The position numbers were made by a program, and so were the translations under genes. Shown here in pieces: positions 25,519 to 34,418 of a stretch of 64,000 bases of DNA. This stretch comes from JAKAIY01 sp963809385. Lineage in GTDB: Bacteria > Chloroflexota > Ktedonobacteria > Ktedonobacterales > JADMIN01. Under the pieces are notes generated by a model, which had not been told where the DNA came from, did not search any database, and worked only from the letters and a program-made list of their open reading frames with translations. Every line of letters begins with the position of its first letter. Within the stretch, counting starts at the first letter, position 1. The stretch is from positions 248,001-312,000 of the forward strand of contig CAWEJL010000004.1 in NCBI GenBank assembly GCA_963809385.1. Direction: 5' to 3'.

Positions 25519-27645
25519 ATGTCGGTGAGCAGGCAAACGCCCCTTCCCTACTCAGCGGCGCTCGACCGGCTGGCGCGCGCCGTCCTGGGTATCACCAACG
25601 CCAGCGGCGTCTGGATCGCGGTGGCGCGGCCTGGCGTCCAGAATGGCTCCCTGGTCCCAGTGGTCGCGGTGGGCGTTCATCCCTCCGGCCCGGTGGCGCT
25701 CAATCCCGCTGAGACCCCTCCCATCGTGCGTCATGTCATTGACTTCGCCTCACGCGGCCAGTATCTCGTCACGAGCGCCTATCTCGCTTCCGATGCGCGT
25801 TTTCATGGCATCGAGACGCGCCCCTTCGGCTCGCTCCTGTGCATGCCCATCCACGAGAGTGGCCAGCCATTCGTAGCGCTGGTCGCGGCCTGCGCGCGCG
25901 CTGGGGAATTCGATGAGCGGCAACGCCAGCTTGCGCTGATGTACGCCGAGCAGGTCGCCATGACGATTCATCTGCTCGACGCCGCCGTTATCCACGAAGC
26001 GCAGACGCGCACACTGGCCGCGCTGCTCGACGCTGCGCGCGCGCTGACCAGCGGCCTCGATGCGAGCGGCGTTATCAACTCGATCGCGAGCAGTATTACG
26101 CGCGTGATCGCCTGTGACGCCGCGCTGATCTACCGCTTCGAGGAGCGCGCGGGGACGCTGCGACCGGTGGCGGGGCTGGGCGTGGAGCCGGAGCGGCTGG
26201 CGGTGGCGACGATCGCGATTCAGGACCAACGCTCGCTCGCCGCGCGTGTCGCGCTCGAGCGGACACCGCGCTTCAACGTGGTCGTGCGACCGGAAGACCA
26301 GGCGGGGTCGCTGACGGGCGCGCTGGCCCCGAACGGGCCTTCCTGGGTCATGTGCGTGCCACTGGTCGCGCTCGACCGCCTGCTAGGCGTAGTGATGCTG
26401 GCGCGTACGCGGGCGTTCGACGCGGAGGAACAGCAGGCGATTGGAAACTTTTCGGCGCTCGCGGCGGCAGCGCTGGAGCGCGTCGAGCTGTACGAGGAGA
26501 CACGCTCGCAGCGCGACCAGCGCGACGCGATGTTCACGTCGGCCTCGGATGGCTTCGCGCTGATCGGCGGCGATCTGCGCTTCATCGAGGTCAATCAGGC
26601 GTTCGCCAGTTATCTGGGGCTGGCTCCAGACGCGCTACGCGGTCAATTGAGCTGCGCGGCGCTCAATGGCGCGCCCGAGGCGCCACCGAGCATGGAAAAC
26701 TGCCTGTTGTGCCACGGGCCGTGCCTCGCGAAGGCGTGTCTGAAGAGCGGCGAGGCTATCGCGGCGCCACTCGAGTGTACGTTTCCCGCGCCGCGCGCGC
26801 CCGCGCGCACCGGGCCGGCGACATCCTCCGGGCCGCAAGCCAGCGCGCGCGCCGTGTCGTTCACGATGACGCCAATCGCGGGGCCTGCGGGCGTGCACGC
26901 GCTGCTGGTGGGGCGCGACATCTCCGACGAGCGCGCGATGGAGCGCAGCCGCGTGGAGTTCCTGAATATGGTCGCGCACGAGCTTCGCCAGCCACTGCAA
27001 GGCGTCCGCACGAATCTCGAGATTTTGCTCGACCGCGCGCCCGCCAATCTCCCGCCCGAAGGACGCCGGCGGTACGAAGCGGCGGCGCTCGTGGGGACGC
27101 TCAGCGTATCGGCGCGGGTAGACGATCTGTTCATTCTCTCGCAGCGCGACAGTGGCCATTTTACGGTCGATCCCGTCCCGAATCACCTGGAGCTCGTGGC
27201 GCGGAAGGTAGGCGGCGAGCTCAGCGCGCTGGCCAGCGGCTATCGCGTGCGGCTGGAGGTGGATGCGCCTGACGGGCTGCCGCTGGCGCTGATAGACACG
27301 ACCCGGGCGGAGCAGGTCGCGCGCAATCTGCTGATCAATGCGCTGAAATTCACGCCCGCTGGCGGCTGGACGCGCATCTCGACGCGTGCGGAGAGCTACA
27401 AGAGCCGGCGGTGGGTGGCGCTGGAGGTCGCGGATAGTGGCGTTGGCATTCCAGAGGAGAGCGTGCCACATATTTTCGAGCGGCGCTATCAGGCGCCGGA
27501 TTCGAGCCTGGATGGGCGCCCTAAAGGGACGGGAATGGGGCTGGCGATCGTGCGCTTCATCATGGAGGGACATGGCGGCCATGTCACGGTCGAGAGTGAT
27601 CCAGGCCAGGGCAGCCGCTTCATCGCGCGCTTCCCGCTGGCCTGA
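25519..27645 (+). CDS. GAF-GAF-PAS sensor histidine kinase with a Cys-rich PAS domain
   Basis: A 708-residue soluble sensor kinase. Two GAF domains (about 1-155 and 170-330) precede a PAS domain (about 335-470), the phosphoacceptor domain with H487 (MVAHELRQPL), and an HATPase domain with NALKFTP, DSGVGIPEE and GTGMGLAIV. The PAS domain carries C395-x2-C398-x3-C402-x4-C407, including a CLLCH sequence, which suggests a bound metal centre. There is no transmembrane segment, so it senses cytoplasmic signals. No response regulator gene is adjacent, so its partner is elsewhere. GGAGGAG precedes the ATG. It may be co-transcribed with the upstream lipoprotein gene. Confidence 0.9.
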   Translation: MSVSRQTPLPYSAALDRLARAVLGITNASGVWIAVARPGVQNGSLVPVVAVGVHPSGPVALNPAETPPIVRHVIDFASRGQYLVTSAYLASDARFHGIETRPFGSLLCMPIHESGQPFVALVAACARAGEFDERQRQLALMYAEQVAMTIHLLDAAVIHEAQTRTLAALLDAARALTSGLDASGVINSIASSITRVIACDAALIYRFEERAGTLRPVAGLGVEPERLAVATIAIQDQRSLAARVALERTPRFNVVVRPEDQAGSLTGALAPNGPSWVMCVPLVALDRLLGVVMLARTRAFDAEEQQAIGNFSALAAAALERVELYEETRSQRDQRDAMFTSASDGFALIGGDLRFIEVNQAFASYLGLAPDALRGQLSCAALNGAPEAPPSMENCLLCHGPCLAKACLKSGEAIAAPLECTFPAPRAPARTGPATSSGPQASARAVSFTMTPIAGPAGVHALLVGRDISDERAMERSRVEFLNMVAHELRQPLQGVRTNLEILLDRAPANLPPEGRRRYEAAALVGTLSVSARVDDLFILSQRDSGHFTVDPVPNHLELVARKVGGELSALASGYRVRLEVDAPDGLPLALIDTTRAEQVARNLLINALKFTPAGGWTRISTRAESYKSRRWVALEVADSGVGIPEESVPHIFERRYQAPDSSLDGRPKGTGMGLAIVRFIMEGHGGHVTVESDPGQGSRFIARFPLA

Positions 27646-27660
27646 GGCGCGGCGTTTAAC

Positions 27661-27703
27661 GGCGAGGGGGGAATGGGTATTCGGGACCCATTCCCCCCTC
27701 GCC
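27661..27703. terminator. Very strong hairpin between convergent genes
   Basis: Perfect 18-bp arms (27661-27678 and 27686-27703) with a 7-nt loop lie 15 bp after the histidine kinase gene. The plus strand then runs into ATATATAT. It should stop transcription from both sides. Confidence 0.8.
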
Positions 27704-27752
27704 ATATATATCAAAGCGGATATGTGCGGGCGTACAGCGGCGGCGCGCGCGC

Positions 27753-28817
27753 CTACGCCTGTTGCATCACCTCCGCGATTGTGACCATGCGGCCCTCGTG
27801 GGCGCTGCGCAGCGCGGCGATGACGACGGCCAGGTTACGCACGGCGAAGGCGGCGTCAATCTCGACCGGCTCACCAGTGCGAATCGCGTTCGCGAAGTCC
27901 TCGATCTCGTCGCGCAGGTGATCGGTTGGCGTGAACTGGACGACGGACTTCTCCAGGGCGCGGTCGTCCGGGTCATCACCAAAGCTGGCGAACTGCGTCC
28001 GCATCAGGCTGGAGTGCTCGTCGGTGGTGTTGGAGTTGCTCCACCAGCCAAAGTCGAGATCATAGAACAGGTTGCTCTTGGTGGCGTAGAGGTTGAGCAT
28101 GAAGTGGCCAGGGCAGGCCCAGTTGGTCCCCAGGTACGCCATTTGCCCGCTCTCGAACTCCATGATCGTCTGGAGCACCGTCTCGTTCGGGACCTTGGTA
28201 TACATTGGCTTGCCGAAGCAGAAGACCTGCTTGACCGGTCCCAGCAGGTATTGCAGGTTATCAATCTGGTGGACACCGAGCTGGGTGAGCGGGCCGCCGG
28301 GGGCTTTGCTGGGGTCGCCGCGCCAGTCGGTGGCCTTGAGCTCCAGGCCGCGCTCGTTGGCGAAGGTCGCCTCGATCATCGAGACGTCGCCAATCTCGCC
28401 GGACTCGATAAAGCCCTTGATGGTGCGCAGGCCACCCAGGTGACGCGCGCTGTGGCCGCAGAGGAAGACGACCCCAGCGGCTTCGGTGGCGCGCTGGATG
28501 CGCAGCCCGTCGGCCAGGTCAATGGCGATCGGCTTCTCCACGTAGACGTGCTTGCCAGCCGCCGCGGCCTGCTCGATGACATCGGCGTGCTGGTCGTTGG
28601 GGACGGTGACAATCACCGCCTCGACGTCATCACGCTTGAGCATCGCCTCCAGACTCGCGTCCTGCCCGCAGCCGTAGCGGGCGCTGAACGCTTCGCGCTT
28701 GGCGGGGTTCCGGCTGAAGCAGGTCACCAGCTTGACCTTGTCGCTCCGGGTGTAGGCGTCGGCGAGGACATTCGCCCACCGGCCCAGGCCGACCGCCGCT
28801 ACTCGCACTGGCTCCAT
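27753..28817 (-). CDS. Gfo/Idh/MocA-family oxidoreductase
   Basis: A 354-residue NAD(P)-dependent oxidoreductase. The Rossmann start reads VRVAAVGLGRWANVLADAY, VTVPNDQHADVIEQAAAAGK is the conserved second block, and EKPIA is the catalytic Lys-Pro signature. The C-terminal alpha/beta domain supplies GGPLTQLGVHQIDN, with the His/Asp pair typical of the active site. Members oxidise sugars, inositols or related hydroxyl compounds. It is the last gene of the leftward catabolic unit (27753-35180), which suggests it acts on a product of that pathway. GAGGGAG lies 7 bases before the ATG. Confidence 0.9.
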   Translation of the reverse strand: MEPVRVAAVGLGRWANVLADAYTRSDKVKLVTCFSRNPAKREAFSARYGCGQDASLEAMLKRDDVEAVIVTVPNDQHADVIEQAAAAGKHVYVEKPIAIDLADGLRIQRATEAAGVVFLCGHSARHLGGLRTIKGFIESGEIGDVSMIEATFANERGLELKATDWRGDPSKAPGGPLTQLGVHQIDNLQYLLGPVKQVFCFGKPMYTKVPNETVLQTIMEFESGQMAYLGTNWACPGHFMLNLYATKSNLFYDLDFGWWSNSNTTDEHSSLMRTQFASFGDDPDDRALEKSVVQFTPTDHLRDEIEDFANAIRTGEPVEIDAAFAVRNLAVVIAALRSAHEGRMVTIAEVMQQA

Positions 28818-28872
28818 GATGACTCCCTCTTTCTTCCGCCGCGCGCCGCCTGGAGGCGGGGTCGCTGTCCGG

Positions 28873-29967
28873 TCAGGTCAACTCGACGATGTAGAGATTG
28901 CCCGTCCGCCTGTCGGTCAGATAGATCAGCCCGTTGGCGCCCACGAACAGATCATTGATGGGCGTGTAGCCCTCCGCCACCGGGTCAGGGACGAAGTGGG
29001 CCACCTCCACGGGCTTCGCGGGATCGCTGATGTCGTAGACACGCAACCCCGCGCCGAAATAGGTGGAAAATATCAGCTGTTCGCTCTGGAACGAGCCGGG
29101 CCGGTTCTCGTGCAGGTTGTGCGGACCAAACCGCACGCCGTTGCGACCGTAGTCGCCTTCGGGCGGCGGGCAGGTCGCCAGGAGCTTGGGCGCGGCGACA
29201 TCCTGGATGTCGAAGACGCGGATGAGCTTGCGCGTCTCCTCGCCCGCGACATCACCAGCCTCGTCGGTGACAACCATCAGGTTGCGCCCGGTGAGCGGCA
29301 GCGCCGTGTGCGTGTGGCCGCCGCCCTGCTCGGCCCAGCCGCTGACGGCGCCGATCTGGCGCGGCTGGCGCGGGTCGGAGACATCGGCGATGATCACGCC
29401 GTAATCCCACCAGCCCATGAAGGCGATGTCGCCCGCGACGATGGGGTGGTGCAGCCCGTAGTTCATGCCCTCTGGTTCGGGAAGGTCCGCGCGCCAGTGG
29501 CTGACTTCGGTGGGGGCGGTCGGGTCGTCCAGGTCAATGATGGTGAAGATGCGGCGTGTGTAGCCATCAGGAATCACCGAAGCGTAGGCGTAGCGCCCAC
29601 CCGCGTACCACATGCGGTGGATGCCCTTGCCGCCGGTCGCGAGCTGGCCGATGCGCGCGGGCTGCTCTGGCTTCGAGATGTCCCAGACGCCCAGGCCGGC
29701 GAAGTCGGCGTCGCCCTGGCGCGCCTCGTAGTTGACCAGCAGACGGTCGCCGCTCACCTGCGTCTTGGGGGAGAAGGCGCCAGGGTAGCCTTCGAGATAG
29801 CCCGCGCGCCGGGGATGCTTGGGGTCGCGCGCGTCCACGATCTGCGTGCCGCCACCACGGGCAAGCTCGCCGATATAGAGGTAGCCGCCGGCTTCCATGA
29901 TCTGCATCGTGCCGGCGCCCGTCCCAGGCAGGAAGGCGACCAGTCGCGTATTGCCTAGCTCCGCCAT
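28873..29967 (-). CDS. LVIVD-repeat beta-propeller protein
   Basis: A 364-residue protein made of repeated blades of the LVIVD type: QIVDARDPKHPRRAGYLEG, GVWDISKPEQPARIG, TIIDLDDPTAPTEVSHW, IIADVSDPRQPRQIG, RVFDIQDVAAPKLLA and RVYDISDPAKPVEVAHF. The biochemical role is unknown. There is no signal peptide, so it is probably cytoplasmic, unlike many LVIVD proteins. I chose ATG at 29967 because AAGGAG lies 5 bases upstream; a GTG two codons earlier is possible. It lies inside the catabolic cluster, between the 2-hydroxyacid dehydrogenase and the Gfo/Idh gene. Confidence 0.82.
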   Translation of the reverse strand: MAELGNTRLVAFLPGTGAGTMQIMEAGGYLYIGELARGGGTQIVDARDPKHPRRAGYLEGYPGAFSPKTQVSGDRLLVNYEARQGDADFAGLGVWDISKPEQPARIGQLATGGKGIHRMWYAGGRYAYASVIPDGYTRRIFTIIDLDDPTAPTEVSHWRADLPEPEGMNYGLHHPIVAGDIAFMGWWDYGVIIADVSDPRQPRQIGAVSGWAEQGGGHTHTALPLTGRNLMVVTDEAGDVAGEETRKLIRVFDIQDVAAPKLLATCPPPEGDYGRNGVRFGPHNLHENRPGSFQSEQLIFSTYFGAGLRVYDISDPAKPVEVAHFVPDPVAEGYTPINDLFVGANGLIYLTDRRTGNLYIVELT

Positions 29968-29989
29968 GTTCACTCCTTCGTACAGGCGC

Positions 29990-30030
29990 GGGCCTCACCC
30001 CCTACCCCCTCTCCCTGCGGGGAGAGGGGC
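29990..30030. repeat. REP-like dispersed repeat with hairpin
   Basis: A C-rich tract (core CCTCACCCCCTACCCCCTCT) runs into CTCCCTGCGGGGAG. The same 35-bp sequence occurs reverse-complemented at 19311-19352, and a shorter relative at 20910-20945. It lies in the 117-bp gap between the 2-hydroxyacid dehydrogenase and LVIVD genes. It could attenuate or stabilise the operon mRNA. Confidence 0.7.
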
Positions 30031-30090
30031 CGCATAGCGAGTTGGTTGGTGAAGCCCAGCAATTTCTCATGGGCGAGATGGATTTGGGAT

Positions 30091-31071
30091 TTACATGACG
30101 CGATTGTTTGGCGGCTGCCCGTCCGTCAGCACGCGGGCGACGTTGGCCCAGGCGGCTTCGTAGAGCCGCACGGCGGCCTGCCGCGTGACGCCCGCGATAT
30201 GGGGCGTGAGCAGGATGCGGTCTGAGAGCGCCGCGCGCTGGAGCAGGATTGGATCGTCGGAGGGCAGCGGCTCGCGGGTGAAGACATCCAGCGCGGCGCC
30301 CGCGAGGCGCCCGCTCTCCACCAGGCGCAGCAGCGCCGCCTCATCCACGACGCCGCCGCGCGACGCCTGCACCACAATCGCGTCAGGCTTGAGCCGCGCA
30401 AGCTCCGCCTCGCCGATCATCCCAACTGTGGCGGGCAGGAGCGGCACATGCACGGTGATGACGTCCGCCGCGTCGAGCAGGTCGGGCAAGCTGGCCAGGA
30501 TCATGCCGGCGGCGCTCGCGGCTTCGGCATCCAGCGGCTTGGGGTCGTAGTACAGCACCCGCGCGTCGAAGGCGCGGAACGCCTTGCCCACGGTCAGGCC
30601 GATGTGGCCCAGGCCGATGACGCCGACGGTCATGTCGGTGAAGCTGCGCGCGCGCTCCGCCGCCAGCTCGACGCGCGCCGAGTCGAACTCGCCGCCCCAC
30701 ATCAGCCGGTCACCCAGCTTGAAGCGGCGCAGCAGCATACCGGCGGCGATTACCACGTATTCGGCGACATCTTTGGCGTTGACGCCCGGCACGTTGGCGA
30801 CGGGACAGCCCACCTCGCGCACGATGGACTCCGCGATGCGGTCCCACCCGGCGCCGGTGTACTGGATGAGCTGGAGGCCGCGCGCATTGCGGAAGAGGTC
30901 CGCTGACAGGTGTGGCCCCGCTGAGGGCAGCACGACCGCGCGGGCGCCGCTCAAGAGGTCGGGGACATCGGCGTCCGAGGGCTTGCGAAAGGCGATATCC
31001 CATTCGGCGGGGATGGACGCGCCAACGCGGGTAAAGTCTTCCGCCGGCCTCAGGCAGACAATATCGGCCAC
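30091..31071 (-). CDS. D-isomer-specific 2-hydroxyacid dehydrogenase
   Basis: A 326-residue NAD-dependent dehydrogenase. The nucleotide-binding block is VGVIGLGHIGLTVGKAFRAF, the second signature is ADVITVHVPLLPATVGMIGE, and the catalytic Arg/Glu/His set is supplied by VQASRGGVVDE, DVFTREPLP and LTPHIAGVT. The N-terminal block (NVPGVNAKDVAEYVV) fits phosphoglycerate dehydrogenase or sulfolactate dehydrogenase relatives. The substrate is not set by sequence alone. It lies 45 bp after the cupin gene in the leftward catabolic unit. The start is GTG with a G-rich site upstream. Confidence 0.88.
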   Translation of the reverse strand: MADIVCLRPAEDFTRVGASIPAEWDIAFRKPSDADVPDLLSGARAVVLPSAGPHLSADLFRNARGLQLIQYTGAGWDRIAESIVREVGCPVANVPGVNAKDVAEYVVIAAGMLLRRFKLGDRLMWGGEFDSARVELAAERARSFTDMTVGVIGLGHIGLTVGKAFRAFDARVLYYDPKPLDAEAASAAGMILASLPDLLDAADVITVHVPLLPATVGMIGEAELARLKPDAIVVQASRGGVVDEAALLRLVESGRLAGAALDVFTREPLPSDDPILLQRAALSDRILLTPHIAGVTRQAAVRLYEAAWANVARVLTDGQPPNNRVM

Positions 31072-31116
31072 TGCTAAATCCCCCTGATAGATTCCGAGAT
31101 CGAATCCGATTCCGGG

Positions 31117-31488
31117 CTATGCCGGCTCCTGCGTATGCCGCCCGATCTCGGCCTCTGGGAAGAAGCACAGAAGGCGCAGCGTATCCTGACCCGTGTTGCG
31201 GGTCCTGTGAGGCTCATCGGCGGGTACGTAGATGACCTGCCCCTCCGCGACGGGGGTCTCGCTGTCGCGCCCCTCGACGACGCCAGAGCCGGAGAGGACC
31301 CACATGACCTCTTCACGGTCAATATGCTTGTGTTTGTTCCTACTTTGGCCGGGCGTCCCATCCGGCGGTATCTCGACGTAGCGCATCGTTACCGCGCGGC
31401 TGCCTGTCCGGCTGGAGACGATGTCCCACGAGCGCCGTCCGGGGAGGGTCAGCTCGGCCCAATCAGACGGGGTATAGACGCTAACCAT
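31117..31488 (-). CDS. Single-domain cupin protein
   Basis: A 123-residue small beta-barrel protein. The metal-binding cupin motif 1 is HKHIDREEVMWVLSGSG, with two histidines and a glutamate, and motif 2 is YVPADEPHRTRN, with the last histidine. Such proteins are often isomerases, epimerases or dioxygenases acting on small acids or sugars. The gene overlaps the start of the cupin frame with the end of the creatininase gene by 8 bp, so the two are translationally coupled. GGGAGAG precedes the ATG. The position implies a role in the same pathway. Confidence 0.85.
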   Translation of the reverse strand: MVSVYTPSDWAELTLPGRRSWDIVSSRTGSRAVTMRYVEIPPDGTPGQSRNKHKHIDREEVMWVLSGSGVVEGRDSETPVAEGQVIYVPADEPHRTRNTGQDTLRLLCFFPEAEIGRHTQEPA

Positions 31489-32299
31489 GGCGCGTCTCTC
31501 CCGGGTTTTCGCCGCTGCTCCCGCTCTCGCTGGGCGGCGCGTTGATGCGCGCCAGCTCGGCGAACATCGCCGTGACGCGCTCGGCGATGGCGTCCGCCAC
31601 CGTGGTCATGAACTCGCGCGATTGCTCGACGGTGGCGCCGCGCGGGTCGCCATACCATCCCGTAGGCGCGATCGTGCGGATGTCGCGCAGCACCGGCTGG
31701 TAGGAGCGGGTGCGGCGCAGGTGGTCAACCCGCGCGCCCTGGATAGGATCGGATGAGTGCTCGACGCGCTCGAGGTGAACGAGGTCCGGGTGGACGCCGA
31801 GCACCGCGAGCGCCTCGATGTGGCCGCCATGCGTGAGGCCGCCGTATTGTTCGCCGAAGAGTTCTTCGGCGACATAGCAGGCCTGCACGACGACGACCGA
31901 GCAGCCATACTGCCGGTGCAAGGTCTCCGCGGCGAGCGCGATCACTGGTATGTTGCCCTCATGCCAGTTGATCAGCGCGACGTTGCGCGCGCCGTGCGAC
32001 GCCGCGGAGCCAACGACCTCGACCAGCAGGCGCTGGAAGAGATCAGCCGAAACGCTCAGGGTGCCAGCGTAGGGCATGTGCATTGGTGTGACGCCGATGG
32101 GAGAGAAGGGAAGAACGAGTCCATCGAGACGTTCAGCGACCGCCTCAGCGATACCCTGGCTGGCGTAATAATCCGTGCCGGTTGGAAGATGGGGGCCGTG
32201 CTGCTCAACGCTGCCAAGCGGGACCAGCACCAGCGGGTTGCGCTCTAGCGCGGCCTTGATCTCCGGTTGCGAAAGTTCGATGAATCGCGTGGTGGCCAT
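31481..32299 (-). CDS. Creatininase-family amidohydrolase
   Basis: A 272-residue metal-dependent hydrolase. The family signature PLGSVEQHGPHLPTGTD supplies Glu, His and Asp metal ligands. INWHEGNIP and GLTHGGHIEA give the remaining conserved ligands, and GVTPMHMPYAGT precedes them. Members hydrolyse cyclic or linear amides: creatinine, formamides in flavin or riboflavin pathways, and mycofactocin precursors. No mycofactocin or flavin genes are nearby, so a catabolic substrate shared with the neighbouring ABC importer is more likely. GGAG lies 9 bases before the ATG. Confidence 0.88.
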   Translation of the reverse strand: MATTRFIELSQPEIKAALERNPLVLVPLGSVEQHGPHLPTGTDYYASQGIAEAVAERLDGLVLPFSPIGVTPMHMPYAGTLSVSADLFQRLLVEVVGSAASHGARNVALINWHEGNIPVIALAAETLHRQYGCSVVVVQACYVAEELFGEQYGGLTHGGHIEALAVLGVHPDLVHLERVEHSSDPIQGARVDHLRRTRSYQPVLRDIRTIAPTGWYGDPRGATVEQSREFMTTVADAIAERVTAMFAELARINAPPSESGSSGENPGETRHG

Positions 32300-32417
32300 G
32301 CGCTATCGCTCCATATTCCAGCGGGACGGGTGACGGCATGTCTCGCGAGGGAAGCCGCACGGGCGCGGCTCCGGTCAGGGATGCGCCCATGCGGGTGATA
32401 AACGAACGCTTACGCGA

Positions 32418-33446
32418 TTACTTCGTACCCAACGCCGCTACAGCCGCGTCAGCATAGCTGCTGTCCACGATCTGCGTGTATGTGGGCTGGTTGGGGATCT
32501 CCTTGAGGGTATAGAGCTGGTTCGCGGTGTAATCCACCTGGGTCTGGTCGAGACCCTGGTTGTTCGGCCAGATGCCGTTCTTGACCATGACGTCTATCGC
32601 ATAGGAAACTGCGTCAGGGTCTTCGCCGGTGGCCTGAGCGCCAATCTGGACGAGCGCGTCATGGTTGGCGGGATCGTTCATCCAGCGGTCCGCAAGCATC
32701 ATAGCCATAAGGAAACGCTTGGTGACATCGGGGTTAGCCTTGGCGTACTTGTCCAGCACGCTCACGCCGCCGTACCACCACTTGGGATAGGACTCAGCCT
32801 CATTGTTCAGGACATGAATTCCTGAAACCTCGTGCGTGACGACGTAGGCGTCGTCCGCATGGAACACAGCAGCGAAGATGCGCCCGCTCGCGAGAGCTGG
32901 CACGAACGCGGAGCGCTGCATGTTGACGGGCTTCACCTGGCTAACGTCGACACCGGCGGGCGCGAGGCAGGCGTTGAGCAGCGTGTACGAGAAACCGCCC
33001 GTGCCAGTGCTGCCGACAGGCTTGCCGATGAGGTCAGAGGCAGTATTGATGCTTGGCGCCGCGAGGCAGACGGTATCGAGCTTGGTGCCATAGCTCCAGA
33101 TCGCGTGGATCGGCGAGCCAGCGGAAGCGGACTCGATGGCGTCGGTCGCCGAGCTGAAGCCGAAGTCAATGGCGCCGGATGTCGTGCCAAGCTCGGTCTC
33201 CAGGCCGTTGGGCATGTTGAGCATCTTGACGTTGAGATGCTCCTGGGCGAAGAAGCCTTCTTCCTGAGCGACATAGGGCGCCAGGAAGACGACCTTTGGC
33301 GGCGCGAGCGCGAGGCCAATGGTAACGTTGTCGAAACCGGGCGTGGAGGTAGCGCCGCTTCCTCCGCATCCCGCCAGTACCATAACGGATAAGCTCGCTG
33401 CGATTCCTGAGGCGACCAGCCGCCTCAAGCCAACCCTGGTCATCAT
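32418..33446 (-). CDS. ABC transporter substrate-binding lipoprotein, NMT1/SsuA-like
   Basis: A 342-residue exported lipoprotein. The signal peptide ends in LAGC, so the mature protein is lipid-anchored. The body has the NMT1/THI5-like fold (VTIGLALAPPKVVFLAPYVA, EEGFFAQEHLNVKML), related to binding proteins for sulfonates, taurine, nitrate and pyrimidine precursors. I start at the ATG at 33446, with GGAGA about 9 bases upstream. The frame stays open to 33596, but that extension would hide the signal peptide. It is followed by the creatininase gene and preceded by the permease, so it defines the substrate for this importer. Confidence 0.9.
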   Translation of the reverse strand: MMTRVGLRRLVASGIAASLSVMVLAGCGGSGATSTPGFDNVTIGLALAPPKVVFLAPYVAQEEGFFAQEHLNVKMLNMPNGLETELGTTSGAIDFGFSSATDAIESASAGSPIHAIWSYGTKLDTVCLAAPSINTASDLIGKPVGSTGTGGFSYTLLNACLAPAGVDVSQVKPVNMQRSAFVPALASGRIFAAVFHADDAYVVTHEVSGIHVLNNEAESYPKWWYGGVSVLDKYAKANPDVTKRFLMAMMLADRWMNDPANHDALVQIGAQATGEDPDAVSYAIDVMVKNGIWPNNQGLDQTQVDYTANQLYTLKEIPNQPTYTQIVDSSYADAAVAALGTK

Positions 33447-33510
33447 AGACCACCGTCTCCTTTGCCGCGAAAACAACGACGGATTTAAGAAGCCCCGTCG
33501 CACGGGCTGG

Positions 33511-34350
33511 CTAGGCCTCCGAGAACCAGGGCGCCAGGCGCTTCTGGATGAGGGAGACCAAATACCGAAACACAACTCCGAGCACCATGATGACAAGAAT
33601 GGTCGCCAAAGTGGGAGCCGTATGGTATGCGTTCGCCTGTGTCTCGAGCACGGCGCCGATTCCGGTGAGCGCGGTGAAGATCTCGGCGATGAACATGCCG
33701 ACCAATCCCATCGCGACCGCCTGCGTCATCCCAGTCATAATGAACGGCACCACCGCGGGCAAGACGATGTGCTGCCACATTTGGAGCTGGGATGCGCCGA
33801 ATACGCGCCCGACATCGAGCAGGCTTCGGTCTACATGGGTTACGCCATTGTAGACCGTCACCACCACAGGGAAGAACACGAAGAGCACAATGATGATCAT
33901 CTGGGCTGTGAGCTCAAAACCGAACCACAGCGTAATCAGTGGGACGAGGGCGACCATCGGCGTCGCGTAGAGCGCGTAGATATAGATGCCAATCGCCGCC
34001 TCCGCCTTCTTGGACCAGCCAATGAGCAGGCCAACCGCGATACCGAGACTGCCACCGATTACCATGCCAGCGAAGAAGGTTCCGAGGCTATAGAGCACGG
34101 CGTCACCGAAGTTCTGGTTGACGAAGAGGTCAACTCCAGCCTGGATGACAGTCGTGAATGGCACGAAGATGATCTTGAGCGTATTCGATCCGTAGATCTG
34201 CCACGCTCCAAGCACCGCGAGCAGCGAGACGATGCGAATCGTCCAGAGCGTGATCTCGTTCCAGCGGGCTTTCCGGCGGCGACGCTCCTGGACGGTCTTC
34301 GCAATCTCATCAATCCGCTCGGTGAGCGAGACATCGGTTGTCTCCACCAT
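33511..34350 (-). CDS. ABC transporter permease, SsuC/TauC type
   Basis: A 279-residue integral membrane protein with about six helices. The EAA-loop region that docks the ATPase lies around DVGRVFGASQLQMWQHIVLP, followed by AVVPFIMTGMTQA. The fold matches binding-protein-dependent permeases of the sulfonate/nitrate/taurine class, with a cytoplasmic charged N-terminus (DEIAKTVQERRRRKAR). It lies 68 bp after the ATPase gene and 64 bp before the binding-protein gene, so the three form one importer. AAAGGGG precedes the ATG. Confidence 0.92.
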   Translation of the reverse strand: MVETTDVSLTERIDEIAKTVQERRRRKARWNEITLWTIRIVSLLAVLGAWQIYGSNTLKIIFVPFTTVIQAGVDLFVNQNFGDAVLYSLGTFFAGMVIGGSLGIAVGLLIGWSKKAEAAIGIYIYALYATPMVALVPLITLWFGFELTAQMIIIVLFVFFPVVVTVYNGVTHVDRSLLDVGRVFGASQLQMWQHIVLPAVVPFIMTGMTQAVAMGLVGMFIAEIFTALTGIGAVLETQANAYHTAPTLATILVIMVLGVVFRYLVSLIQKRLAPWFSEA

Positions 34351-34418
34351 AGAGGAGCCCCTTTCATCACAGGGCGTACATGACGCGCGGGGCGCGCATG
34401 GCTCGAAGGGATTAGGGA

